Below, one piece after another: positions 7,509 through 14,552 of a stretch of DNA of 29,604 nucleotides. The position numbers and the translations under genes are program-made. The DNA is from DATFJC01 sp035269445. Lineage in GTDB: Bacteria; Patescibacteriota; Patescibacteriia; UBA2591; UBA6264. The notes below the pieces were generated by a model, which saw only the letters and a list, made by a program, of their open reading frames with translations, made no database searches and was not told the origin of the DNA. The DNA is taken from assembly GCA_035269445.1 (NCBI GenBank), contig DATFJC010000002.1, positions 1 to 29,604 of the forward strand, given 5' to 3'. Numbering within the stretch: position 1 is the first letter of the stretch; each line of letters begins with the position of its first letter.

Positions 7509-7581
7509 TACCCCTGGCACGATTTGAACGTGCAACCTTCTGGTCCGAAGCCAGACGCTCTATCCATTGAGCTACAGGGGC
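7509..7581 (-). tRNA. tRNA-Arg (anticodon TCG)
   Basis: A 73-nt cloverleaf on the minus strand: acceptor GCCCCTG with CAGGGGT (the first pair is G-U), D-arm GCTC/GAGC, anticodon stem TCTGG/CCAGA with loop CTTCGGA giving TCG (CGA and probably other CGN codons), T-arm GCACG/CGTGC. CCA is not encoded. Only 3 nt separate it from the pilT stop codon, so it is either matured from the pilT mRNA or has a promoter inside pilT. Confidence 0.95.
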
Positions 7582-7584
7582 GTT

Positions 7585-8631
7585 TTATTTAAAAATTTCT
7601 TCTGAATAATTAGAATAAGATCTTGCTATATCTTTAGAAATTTTATTATCTTGATATAATCTTTTTAAGTCTTGCTCAAGAGTTCTCATCCCCATTCTAG
7701 AGCCTGTCTGAATAATAGATCTTATTTGATTAGTTTTATTTTGTCTTATTAAATTAGAAATAGCAGGAGTATTAATTAAAATCTCTCTACCTGCTATTCT
7801 ACCTTTTTCATTTTTACGTGGTAGTAAATGTTGAGATATTATTGCTTGTAAACTCATAGCAAGTTGAAATCTTATTTGAGTTTGTTTTTCTTGAGGAAAT
7901 ACATCAATAATTCTATCAATACTTTGAGCAGCACTTGGTGTATGAAGTGTTCCTAATATCAAATGACCTGTTTCAGCTAATGTAATTGCTAAACTTATAG
8001 TTTCTAAGTCCCTCATTTCACTTACAAGGATTACATCTGGATCTTGTCTTACAACATGCTTTAATCCTTGTTTAAAAGACGTCATATCTCGATTTAATTC
8101 TCTTTGTGATATAAGACTCTTCTTGGGTTTAAAAACGAATTCTATTGGATCCTCGAGCGTTACAACATGACAGGGTCTTTTTTGATTAATATTTTCTATA
8201 ATAGAAGCAAGAGTTGTTGATTTACCACATCCAGTGGGACCAGTAACTAAAATTAAGCCATTTTTTAGATTTGATAATTCATAAGCTTTTTGAGGCATAT
8301 TAATTTCTTCCATTGAAGGAATTACTGAAGGTATAAGCCTTGCTGATAAGCTTAAATGATTTTTTTCAAAATAAATAATTATTCTAAATCTAATACCTGC
8401 CTTAATTTCATGTGATAATTCTAAAAATTTTTGTTTAAATAATTTTTCTTTTTGTTCAGGTTTTATTATAGTTTCAATTAGAGAAATTATTTTTTTCTCC
8501 CCTAATTTACCCCATTTATCAATTTTTTTTAATTTACCATCTATCCTAAAATATACTGGTAAATTGTTAGATAAATGGATATCAGATGCATTTAAATCTT
8601 TGGCAAGTTTAAATATTTTGTTTATCTCCAT
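7585..8631 (-). CDS. pilT: PilT-family type IV pilus retraction ATPase
   Basis: Hexameric cytoplasmic ATPase that depolymerises type IV pili. 348 residues, the usual length. An N-terminal PAS-like domain (ASDIHLSNNLPVYFRIDG, 15-32) is followed by Walker A GPTGCGKST (131-139), Asp box TLEDPIEF (158-165), Walker B region DPDVILVSEMRD (197-208, the usual Gly before Glu replaced by Ser) and His box ETGHLILGTLHT (220-231). The motif INTPAISNLIRQNKTNQI (near 285) separates PilT from the assembly ATPase PilB. No other pilus gene is in the window. It starts 5 nt after rpsR without a Shine-Dalgarno sequence, an unusual partner for ribosomal genes. tRNA-Arg begins 3 nt after its stop. Confidence 0.93.
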   Translation of the reverse strand: MEINKIFKLAKDLNASDIHLSNNLPVYFRIDGKLKKIDKWGKLGEKKIISLIETIIKPEQKEKLFKQKFLELSHEIKAGIRFRIIIYFEKNHLSLSARLIPSVIPSMEEINMPQKAYELSNLKNGLILVTGPTGCGKSTTLASIIENINQKRPCHVVTLEDPIEFVFKPKKSLISQRELNRDMTSFKQGLKHVVRQDPDVILVSEMRDLETISLAITLAETGHLILGTLHTPSAAQSIDRIIDVFPQEKQTQIRFQLAMSLQAIISQHLLPRKNEKGRIAGREILINTPAISNLIRQNKTNQIRSIIQTGSRMGMRTLEQDLKRLYQDNKISKDIARSYSNYSEEIFK

Positions 8632-8636
8632 GTGTT

Positions 8637-8849
8637 TTATTTTTTAACAAATGGTAAAAGAGCCATAATTCTTGCTCTTTTTATAGCTTGAGATAATTTT
8701 TTTTGATGTTTTGTGCATATTCCAGTTTTCTTTCTAGGAATTATCTCCCCATATGGAGAAATAAATTTTTTTAATACATTGATGTTTTTATAATCAATTG
8801 CTTGAATATTATTAACACAAAAGAAACAATGATTTTGTTGTTTTAACAT
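8637..8849 (-). CDS. rpsR: 30S ribosomal protein S18
   Basis: Small-subunit protein that binds next to S6. 70 residues, with ISPYGEIIPRKKTGICTKHQ (30-49) and QAIKRARIMALLPFV (53-67) both diagnostic of S18. Cys8, Cys11, Cys45 and His48 form a CxxC...CxxH pattern that probably binds zinc, as in C-type S18 proteins. It lies in the classical rpsF-ssb-rpsR order, 53 bp after ssb and 5 bp before pilT. No Shine-Dalgarno sequence is seen; a TATAAT on the minus strand (8869-8864) could be an internal promoter, but this is weak. Confidence 0.95.
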   Translation of the reverse strand: MLKQQNHCFFCVNNIQAIDYKNINVLKKFISPYGEIIPRKKTGICTKHQKKLSQAIKRARIMALLPFVKK

Positions 8850-8902
8850 AAGAGTAAATAAAAATTATATAACTAATTATTAATTAGGTTGTCTAAAGTA
8901 TT

Positions 8903-9358
8903 TTAAAAAGGTATATCCTCTACATTAATTTCTTCTGAATCGTCATTTGGATTGTCTTGAGTTTGTTTTTTTGTTTGAGGACGTGCCTGATTTCTGTTTT
9001 TTTGATTACTACTAGTACTAGTAGTAGCATTTTTAGGGCCAAGTTGAATTCTTTGAGCTACTATTTCAGTTTTATATTTTGTATCACCTTGCTTACCTTC
9101 CCAAGTTCTAGTTTGAAGACTACCTTCTACATAAATTAAACTACCCTTGTTAATATATTTTTCTGCTATTTCAGCTAGTCGATTCCAGGCTACAATATTA
9201 TGAAATTCAGTTTTTTGTTTTTTCTCGTTAGTATTTTTATCTGTCCAGTATTGATTAGTAGCTAAACCAAAGGAAGCTACATTTTGACCTTTAGGAGTAG
9301 TTTTAATTTTAGGATCAGCTGTAACATTACCTAAAATGATAGCTTTGTTAACATTCAT
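8903..9358 (-). CDS. ssb: Single-stranded DNA-binding protein
   Basis: OB-fold protein coating single-stranded DNA during replication and repair. 151 residues: OB domain 1-108 (MNVNKAIILGNVTADPKIK at the start, FHNIVAWNRLAEIAEKYINK, GSLIYVEGSLQTRTWEGKQG), a flexible Gln/Asn/Ser/Thr linker (109-135), and an acidic tip ending EINVEDIPF, the partner-binding motif of bacterial SSB. It sits between rpsF and rpsR in the common bacterial arrangement. The start ATG at 9358 is 11 nt after the rpsF stop, without a Shine-Dalgarno sequence. Identification is secure. Confidence 0.96.
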   Translation of the reverse strand: MNVNKAIILGNVTADPKIKTTPKGQNVASFGLATNQYWTDKNTNEKKQKTEFHNIVAWNRLAEIAEKYINKGSLIYVEGSLQTRTWEGKQGDTKYKTEIVAQRIQLGPKNATTSTSSNQKNRNQARPQTKKQTQDNPNDDSEEINVEDIPF

Positions 9359-9369
9359 ATTTTTTTTGA

Positions 9370-9786
9370 TTATTTATTTAAAATATCATTAATTTTGTCA
9401 TTGATATTTTTTATTTCATCACCATCCTCTTCTTTAGGTTTATCTTTTTCCTCTTCTTTTATTTCTTTTTTAGGCTTTCTTTTTTTCTTTTTTTTAGGCT
9501 TATCAGAAAATTTTACAATCATGTGTCTTAAAACATTATTAGATGAAGATAATTCTTCGTCTAAAGTTTTTAATTGATTAGGATCTAATTTAAATTTAAG
9601 GGAAATATAAAAGCCTTTTTCTTTTTTTTCAATAGGATAGGCTAATTTTTTATTACCTAAATTGTCCTCTTTTATTATTTCTCCTTTAAGTTCTTTAATG
9701 TTTTTTTGAATTGTTTTAACAATTTTTTCTACATCCTTTTCCGTGTTAGGAGCAGGAATGATATAGAGTAAGTCGTATAATTGCAT
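9370..9786 (-). CDS. rpsF: 30S ribosomal protein S6 with charged C-terminal extension
   Basis: First gene of the rpsF-ssb-rpsR-pilT-tRNA unit. The S6 ferredoxin-like core covers residues 1-95: YDLLYIIPAPNTEKDVEKIV at the start, GNKKLAYPIEKKEKGFYISL (43-62), then NNVLRHMIVKF (83-93). The rest (96-138) is a Lys-rich then Glu/Asp/Lys-rich tail, making 138 residues against about 95-110 for most S6 proteins. Tails of variable charge occur in S6 (E. coli S6 is glutamylated at its tail), but this one is longer and mixed-charge. The ATG at 9786 follows an A/T leader of about 40 nt and has no Shine-Dalgarno sequence. Confidence 0.93.
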   Translation of the reverse strand: MQLYDLLYIIPAPNTEKDVEKIVKTIQKNIKELKGEIIKEDNLGNKKLAYPIEKKEKGFYISLKFKLDPNQLKTLDEELSSSNNVLRHMIVKFSDKPKKKKKRKPKKEIKEEEKDKPKEEDGDEIKNINDKINDILNK

Positions 9787-9830
9787 ATTTTTTATTTATT
9801 AATTTGTATTAATTTAATTACTTTTATAGT

Positions 9831-9859
9831 ATAATAACATAAATGTATTTTTAAGGCAA
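9831..9859 (-). promoter_or_regulatory. Possible promoter of the rpsF operon
   Basis: On the minus strand, TTGCCT (9859-9854), a 17-bp spacer and TATTAT (9836-9831) precede rpsF; a TATACT (9833-9828) overlaps the -10. The leader would be about 35-40 nt. The match is moderate. Confidence 0.4.
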
Positions 9860-9861
9860 GA

Positions 9862-9890
9862 TTTATAATTAATAAATTATCTGATATAAT
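9862..9890 (+). promoter_or_regulatory. Possible promoter of the TrmG10-like gene, leaderless geometry
   Basis: TTTATA (9862-9867), 17 bp, then a perfect TATAAT (9885-9890). The -10 ends 6 nt before the ATG at 9897, so the predicted +1 is the A of the start codon. It lies back to back with the rpsF promoter. Confidence 0.45.
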
Positions 9891-9896
9891 AATAAT

Positions 9897-11105
9897 ATGA
9901 AATATTTTTTTATACTTGGCAAAACTCCCTTGTTATCTTTTATTGAAATAAAGGAAATCTTAAAAGATTCAAGATTTGAAAAAGTCTCGGAAAAGGTTTT
10001 ATTAACAGATTCTTTATCTGGTTTTAATGTAAAGGAATTACAAAAGAGATTGGGTGGTACTGTTAAAATAGGAAAAGTATTAGGAAAATATTCTATAAAA
10101 GATTTAAAAAAAGATTCTTTTAGATCTGAAATTATTAACTTATTAACTTTAGATGGAGATAGGGTTATCTTTGGTTTTAGTTTATATGGAGAAACTAAAA
10201 AATTAAAAGGGCTTATTAAAAATATAGCCCTTAAAATTAAAAAAGATATAAAATCAAAAAATATTTCTTGTAGATGGATTACTTCTAAAAAATCTCATCT
10301 ATCTTCTGTGATCTTAAAAAAGAATGATTTATTATCTCGCGGAGCAGATATTGTAGTTGAAAATTATAAAGATAAATTATTACTTGGCTATACTATATCT
10401 TGTCAAGATTTTGAAAAATATAGTTTTTATGATTATTCTAAGCCTAAAAGAACTATTAAAAAAGGAATGTTGCCTTTAAAATTAGCAAAAATAATGATAA
10501 ATTTTGGCTTAAACGGTAAAAATAATTTTAAGAATCTTAATTTAATAGATCCCTTTTGTGGTTCAGGAACGATTTTAATAACCGCATTACTCTTAGGTTT
10601 AAGAAATATTTATGGTTCTGATAAAGATGATCAAGCTATTTTAAATACTAAAACAAATTTAAACTGGGTAATGGAAAATAGACAAATTAAGCTTAACAAA
10701 GGCAAAATATTAAGATCTGACGTTAGAAATATATCTCAAAAAATGAATAAAAAATTTAATTTAATAGTAACTGAACCTTTTTTAGGGCCTTTAAAAATTA
10801 AAGATATTAACTTTCAAATTAAAAAAATATCACAACTTTATATTGATGCTTTTGCAGAGTTTAAAAAAATAATAAAAAATAAGGCTAGAATAGTTATGAT
10901 ATTCCCTGTATTTAAAAAAGATAATAAAAAACACTTTTTACCTATTTTAAATACATTAAAAAAAATGGGCTGGCAACAAGATATTAATCTCGCTAATTTT
11001 AAAGGGCCTTATAAAAATTATTTAAGTAAACGTAATACTTTAATGTATTATAGGCCTGGGCAACGAGTTTTGCGTGAAATATTAATTTTTTCTTATAATA
11101 AATAA
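9897..11105 (+). CDS. TrmG10/Trm11-type tRNA (guanine-N2) methyltransferase-like protein
   Basis: Class I SAM-dependent methyltransferase of the THUMP-associated group, expected to methylate a guanine N2 in tRNA. The N-terminus (MKYFFILGKTPLLSFIEI) and long N-terminal part match the archaeal TrmG10 layout. GMLPLKLAKIMINF (190-203) and motif I NLIDPFCGSGTILITALLLG (215-234) are strongly diagnostic. The catalytic motif IV, usually DPPYG, reads TEPFLG (292-297), as I recall from other Patescibacteria members, so activity is not guaranteed. 402 residues. It stands alone on the plus strand, divergent from rpsF, and is followed by the parS region. The substrate position is inferred from the family only. 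Confidence 0.75.
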   Translation: MKYFFILGKTPLLSFIEIKEILKDSRFEKVSEKVLLTDSLSGFNVKELQKRLGGTVKIGKVLGKYSIKDLKKDSFRSEIINLLTLDGDRVIFGFSLYGETKKLKGLIKNIALKIKKDIKSKNISCRWITSKKSHLSSVILKKNDLLSRGADIVVENYKDKLLLGYTISCQDFEKYSFYDYSKPKRTIKKGMLPLKLAKIMINFGLNGKNNFKNLNLIDPFCGSGTILITALLLGLRNIYGSDKDDQAILNTKTNLNWVMENRQIKLNKGKILRSDVRNISQKMNKKFNLIVTEPFLGPLKIKDINFQIKKISQLYIDAFAEFKKIIKNKARIVMIFPVFKKDNKKHFLPILNTLKKMGWQQDINLANFKGPYKNYLSKRNTLMYYRPGQRVLREILIFSYNK

Positions 11106-11140
11106 TAAATTTGTTTTATTTAAGGTTTAAAAATAGACAA

Positions 11141-11156
11141 TGTTTCACGTGAAACA
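11141..11156. other. parS: parS site 1 (ParB-binding centromere palindrome)
   Basis: Perfect TGTTTCACGTGAAACA, identical to the bacterial consensus parS bound by ParB for chromosome segregation. The palindrome extends to 20 bp (11139-11158). The outer flank AGACAATG recurs inverted beside site 4. Confidence 0.93.
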
Positions 11157-11248
11157 TTAAACTTCTTATAGGTTTAATGTGTAATAAGTAAGGCTTAATA
11201 AGGTGGTAAAATAAAAATATACCTTTATTAAGATATATTTTAAGCAAT

Positions 11249-11264
11249 TGTTTCACGTGAAACA
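11249..11264. other. parS: parS site 2
   Basis: Second perfect TGTTTCACGTGAAACA, with flanks making a 20-bp palindrome (11247-11266) of the ATTG...CAAT type. It begins 108 bp after the start of site 1 and 48 bp before the glycosyltransferase start codon. Confidence 0.93.
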
Positions 11265-11296
11265 ATCAACTAATAGTTTAAAAATAATATATTTAT

Positions 11297-11827
11297 ATGA
11301 AAATAGGCATTGATGCAAGGTTTTTTGGCCCTGAATTTAAGGGTATTGGCAGATATACTCAAAAATTAATAACACATCTTCAAAAAATTGATAATAAAAA
11401 TGAATATTATATTTTTTTACAAAAAAAACAATTTAAGAAAATTAAATTTAAAAATAATAATTTTCATAAAGTTCTAGCTAATTATAAGATATATTCATTA
11501 AAAGAACAGTTAATTTTCCCTTTTTTGCTATATAAATACCAGCTAGATTTAGTACATTTTTTAAATTTTAATATTCCTATTTTATATTTTAAAAAATTTA
11601 TTGTAACTATACATGACCTTATTATTCATGAATCTAAGAAAAACTCTTCAAATTTACCTGTAATTATATTTTTTATTAAAAAGCTTATTTATAAATTCAT
11701 TATAAATTTAGCTATAAAATTTTCAAATAAGATTATTACTGTATCTAATTATTCTAAAAATAAGATTATAAATAAGTATAATATTGATCCAAATAAAATT
11801 ATTGTTATATATGAAGCTTCAAAATAA
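11297..11827 (+). CDS. Glycosyltransferase family 4, N-terminal half (gene split by frame change)
   Basis: 176 residues giving the acceptor-binding N-terminal Rossmann domain of a GT-B, GT4-type glycosyltransferase. It opens MKIGIDARFFGPEFKGIGRY (the GIGRY glycine loop), then DLVHFLNFNIPIL (86-98), VTIHDLIIHES (105-115) and KIITVSNYSKNKIINKYNID (145-164), all family-typical. It stops at TAA 11825 just after KIIVIYEAS, where an intact enzyme would continue through a linker into the nucleotide-sugar domain. That domain lies immediately downstream in the +1 frame. The break sits in CAAAATAAAAAACC, a homopolymer-rich spot. It could be a real pseudogene, a split enzyme, a frameshift-decoded gene or a sequencing error. 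The gene lies between two pairs of parS sites. Confidence 0.8.
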   Translation: MKIGIDARFFGPEFKGIGRYTQKLITHLQKIDNKNEYYIFLQKKQFKKIKFKNNNFHKVLANYKIYSLKEQLIFPFLLYKYQLDLVHFLNFNIPILYFKKFIVTIHDLIIHESKKNSSNLPVIIFFIKKLIYKFIINLAIKFSNKIITVSNYSKNKIINKYNIDPNKIIVIYEASK

Positions 11828-12359
11828 AAAACCATATTTATTATATGTTGGCAATGCATTCCCTCATAAGAATCTTAAGCGTTTGATTTTAGCATTTAGA
11901 TTAATTCAAGATAATATTACTAATATTAATTTAGTTTTTGTTGGTAACTTGGATAATTTTTATAAAAAACTTCAAACTTTTGTTAAAAATGAAAATATTA
12001 ATAATATTTACTTTTTAGGAAGGGTTTCTGATAAAGATTTAGATTATTTATATAAAAATGCTTGTATTTATGTTTTTCCGTCTTTAGCCGAAGGGTTTGG
12101 TTTACCTGGCTTAGAGGCTATGAAAAATGGTTTACCTGTTGCTTCTTCTAATTCTGCCTCTTTACCAGAAATTTATGGTAAAGCAGCAGTTTATTTTAAC
12201 CCAAAAGATATTAATGATATGGTTAAAAAGATTTTAATTTTAATAAAAGATAAAGAAAAGCGTGAATTTTTAAGAAATAAAGGAAAAAATCAGGTTAATA
12301 AGTATTCTTGGGAAAAATGTGCTAAAAAAACCCTAAATGTATATAATAGCTTAAAATAG
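11811..12359 (+). CDS. Glycosyltransferase family 4, C-terminal half (donor-binding domain)
   Basis: 182 residues from the ATG at 11811 (an upstream ATG at 11784 is possible but reads through the N-terminal gene). The sequence enters at once into KKPYLLYVGNAFPHKNLKRL, the start of the GT4 C-terminal domain. It then carries VFPSLAEGFGLPGLEAM with the E-x7-E catalytic/donor motif, and ends KYSWEKCAKKTLNVYNSL as intact relatives do. It overlaps the N-terminal half by 17 nt in the +1 frame. Compared with intact family members, the 20-25-residue interdomain linker is missing, so the lesion looks like a small deletion plus frame change. Alone, this half should bind nucleotide sugar but lacks the acceptor domain. 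Confidence 0.78.
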   Translation: MKLQNKKPYLLYVGNAFPHKNLKRLILAFRLIQDNITNINLVFVGNLDNFYKKLQTFVKNENINNIYFLGRVSDKDLDYLYKNACIYVFPSLAEGFGLPGLEAMKNGLPVASSNSASLPEIYGKAAVYFNPKDINDMVKKILILIKDKEKREFLRNKGKNQVNKYSWEKCAKKTLNVYNSLK

Positions 12360-12367
12360 TATTAAAT

Positions 12368-12383
12368 TGTTTCACGTGAAACA
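12368..12383. other. parS: parS site 3
   Basis: Third perfect TGTTTCACGTGAAACA, 9 bp after the glycosyltransferase stop. Flanking bases extend the palindrome to 24 bp (12364-12387), the longest of the four. Its ATTG...CAAT flank type matches site 2. Confidence 0.93.
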
Positions 12384-12478
12384 ATTTGCGATTTTAGATC
12401 TTAGATAAAGTATTTTTACTTTAAAAACTAAATTTATAACTAATATTAATTAGATTAGTTAATTTAATTAGGATAAAA

Positions 12479-12494
12479 TGTTTCACGTGAAACA
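12479..12494. other. parS: parS site 4
   Basis: Fourth perfect TGTTTCACGTGAAACA, 111 bp after site 3. The AATG...CATT flank type and adjoining CATTGTCT match site 1 in inverted orientation. A terminator hairpin begins 8 bp downstream. Confidence 0.93.
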
Positions 12495-12501
12495 TTGTCT
12501 A

Positions 12502-12537
12502 AATATATAGCTTAATAAAGCTATATATTATTTTTTA
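12502..12537 (+). terminator. Rho-independent terminator downstream of the glycosyltransferase
   Basis: A 12-bp perfect stem (12502-12513 with 12518-12529, core TATAGCTT) with a 4-nt AATA loop is followed by A and six T (12531-12536). It is AT-rich, but the stem and T-tract are well formed. Confidence 0.65.
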
Positions 12538-12779
12538 TCTAACCAGTGAATTCCTATGAACCTTTAAGCTACTATTTTATTAATAAGTTTCAATAAGTGT
12601 CAATAAGTGCTATTATAATCTTATTTAAAATTAGTTTATATTATAAGTATAAATTTTAATTTAACCTATTATCCTATTTTAGAAACTTAATATTAATATA
12701 TATATTTATTTTTTAAATTTAAAAAATAAAATTTATACCTTGATTTTTATTTTTAAATATGCTAAACTTTAGGCTAAGG

Positions 12780-12807
12780 TTTTATATGATAAAAAAATAA
12801 TTATAAT
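12780..12807 (+). promoter_or_regulatory. Possible macA promoter with leaderless geometry
   Basis: TTTATA (12780-12785), 16-bp spacer, TATAAT (12802-12807). The -10 ends 5 nt before the ATG at 12813, so transcription would start at or within the start codon. Chance occurrence in such AT-rich DNA cannot be excluded. Confidence 0.4.
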
Positions 12808-12812
12808 ATTTT

Positions 12813-14546
12813 ATGAAAAAAAAGATAAAAATATATATTATACTATTTATAGTATTAGCTATTATAACTAGTATTTTTTACTTTTATAAAAATAAAGCAT
12901 CAAACATTGGTAAAGAAACTCATATTGTAGAGAAAAAAGATTTAATTCAAAGGGTCAATGTTGTATCACAGGTTAAGCCCAAAGAAAGTATTAATCTTGC
13001 CTTTCAAACTTCAGGCAGGGTAGATAGGATAAATTTTGAGGTTGGCGAAAAAATTGAAAAAGATGATGTAATAATGGAATTAAATAATGAACAATTAAAT
13101 GCCAGCCTTGCTCAAAAAAGAGCATCCTTAGAAAGCGCAAGAGCCAATTTAGAAAAGTATGAGTCTGACCTTGAAAGTGCCAAGATTAAATTAACAGAGT
13201 TAAAAAAAGGCTCTAAGCCTGAGGAAATAAGAGTATATGAGTCTAAGGTAGAGCAGGCAAAATCTAGTTTAAATACAGCCCAATCTAATCTTAAACAAGT
13301 TAAAAATAAGGCAGAGATTGATATTAAAAATCTATATGATGACATTGATGATATATTAAACAACGCTTATTTAAAGTCAGATGATGCTATAAATTATTAT
13401 CTTGATGCAATGTTTAAGAATGATAATTCTGAAAAAGCGGAAATTACTTTTATTACAGGCAATTCACAAGCAAAAATAGATGTTGAATCAGAAAGACCTC
13501 AAATTACAAAAATTATTAATGAATTAGGGGATAATAGTAAAAATACTTTGATTTCAAATAAAGAAGAAATTTTAGAATCTACTAAGGTAAAACTTATGAA
13601 GATAAGAAGTTTTTTAAACCGCTTAAGAGATGCCTTAAATAGCTCTATTGGTTTATCTGATACTACAGTAACAACCTATAAAAGTAATATTAATGCTGCC
13701 AGGACCAATATTAATACTGTAATATCTAATATTGAAACACAACAACAATTAATTTCTTCCCAAAAAGTAGTTAATGAAAATAATATTGAAGCTGCAGAAA
13801 ATAAAGTTTTAGAAGCAAAAGAAAATCTTGAATTAGCTAAAGATAATTTAAGTCTTATTAAATCTAGTGCAACTGAAGAACAAATTAAAATTCAAAAAAC
13901 AAATATTGAACAAGCAAGATTAAATATTAAATCACAAAAAGCTAAAATTAGACAAATACAAGCCGAGATCCAATCTGTTTTAACCTCTATTAAAGAAACT
14001 AAATTGATTTCTCCAATTGCTGGAATTTTAGTTAATAAGGGGGTTGATAAAGGAGAGGTAGTTTCTACAAATCAAGTGGTAGCTTTAGTTAATTCTGAAG
14101 GTCAATATGAGATTGAAGCTAATGTACCAGAAATGGATATTTCAAAAGTTAATATAGGAGACAGGGCAGAAGTTAATTTAGATGCTTTTAAAGATCAAAC
14201 ATTTATAGCAAAAGTTGTTGAAATAGCTCCGGCAGAGACAATTATAGATGGCTTAACAACCTATGAAACAAAACTTTATTTTGTTAAAGAAAACAAGAAG
14301 ATTAAATCAGGTATGACTGCAGATGTTGATATTATTACTAAAGAAAAAAAAGATGTCTTAGTAGTTCCTGGTAGATTAATTATTAGAGAAGATAATAATA
14401 CATTTGTTAAAAAGCTTGTTCTTGATAATCAGGGAAATCAATCTATTCAAAAAGTTAAAGTTAAGGTTGGTATTAAAGGTGCTATAGGTGAGGTAGAGAT
14501 TATAGAGGGCTTAAAAGCAGGAGATGAATTAGTGGTTAATTATTAA
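12813..14546 (+). CDS. MacA/HlyD-type membrane-fusion (adaptor) protein with extended coiled-coil hairpin
   Basis: Extracytoplasmic adaptor of an ABC efflux system. 577 residues with one N-terminal membrane segment (about 5-25). The first lipoyl half is SGRVDRINFEVGEKIEKDD (67-85) and the second is ISPIAGILVNKGVDKGEVVS (near 398-417). Beta-barrel and membrane-proximal domains follow (EIEANVPEMDISKVNIGDRA...; KSGMTADVDII). About 300 residues separate the lipoyl halves, compared with roughly 100 in E. coli MacA. They hold two heptad-rich coils, both introduced by a K-[GS]-S-x-x-E-E motif (LKKGSKPEEI and IKSSATEEQI), with another helical block between. The ATPase and permease genes follow at 6 and 2 nt, giving a three-gene MacAB/YknXYZ-like operon. 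The substrate is unknown. Confidence 0.88.
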   Translation: MKKKIKIYIILFIVLAIITSIFYFYKNKASNIGKETHIVEKKDLIQRVNVVSQVKPKESINLAFQTSGRVDRINFEVGEKIEKDDVIMELNNEQLNASLAQKRASLESARANLEKYESDLESAKIKLTELKKGSKPEEIRVYESKVEQAKSSLNTAQSNLKQVKNKAEIDIKNLYDDIDDILNNAYLKSDDAINYYLDAMFKNDNSEKAEITFITGNSQAKIDVESERPQITKIINELGDNSKNTLISNKEEILESTKVKLMKIRSFLNRLRDALNSSIGLSDTTVTTYKSNINAARTNINTVISNIETQQQLISSQKVVNENNIEAAENKVLEAKENLELAKDNLSLIKSSATEEQIKIQKTNIEQARLNIKSQKAKIRQIQAEIQSVLTSIKETKLISPIAGILVNKGVDKGEVVSTNQVVALVNSEGQYEIEANVPEMDISKVNIGDRAEVNLDAFKDQTFIAKVVEIAPAETIIDGLTTYETKLYFVKENKKIKSGMTADVDIITKEKKDVLVVPGRLIIREDNNTFVKKLVLDNQGNQSIQKVKVKVGIKGAIGEVEIIEGLKAGDELVVNY

Positions 14547-14552
14547 ATTATT

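Larger units (their letters stand above)
11106..11296. other. Non-coding spacer with two parS sites and two hairpins
   Basis: Besides parS sites 1 and 2, it holds an inverted repeat ACATTAAAC/GTTTAATGT (11154-11162 with 11172-11180) that overlaps parS 1. A second inverted repeat, CTTAATAAGGT (11194-11204) with 11221-11232, has one bulged base and a 16-nt loop. Either could end transcription of the methyltransferase gene, but neither has a convincing T-tract. No ORF is supported. Confidence 0.6.
12360..12812. other. 453-bp non-coding region with parS sites, terminator, tandem repeat and palindrome
   Basis: No gene is supported. In order it holds parS 3, parS 4, a hairpin terminator (12502-12536) and three 10-bp units at 12580-12609 (TTAATAAGTT, then TCAATAAGTG twice). 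It also holds a 26-bp perfect AT palindrome (12705-12730, half-site TTTATTTTTTAAA) and the probable macA promoter. The size is notable in such compact DNA. Confidence 0.6.

Noticed and set aside
12705..12730. AT palindrome as a terminator
   Set aside because: There is no GC in the stem and no clear T-tract geometry for a neighbouring gene; the terminator at 12502-12537 already serves the upstream gene.
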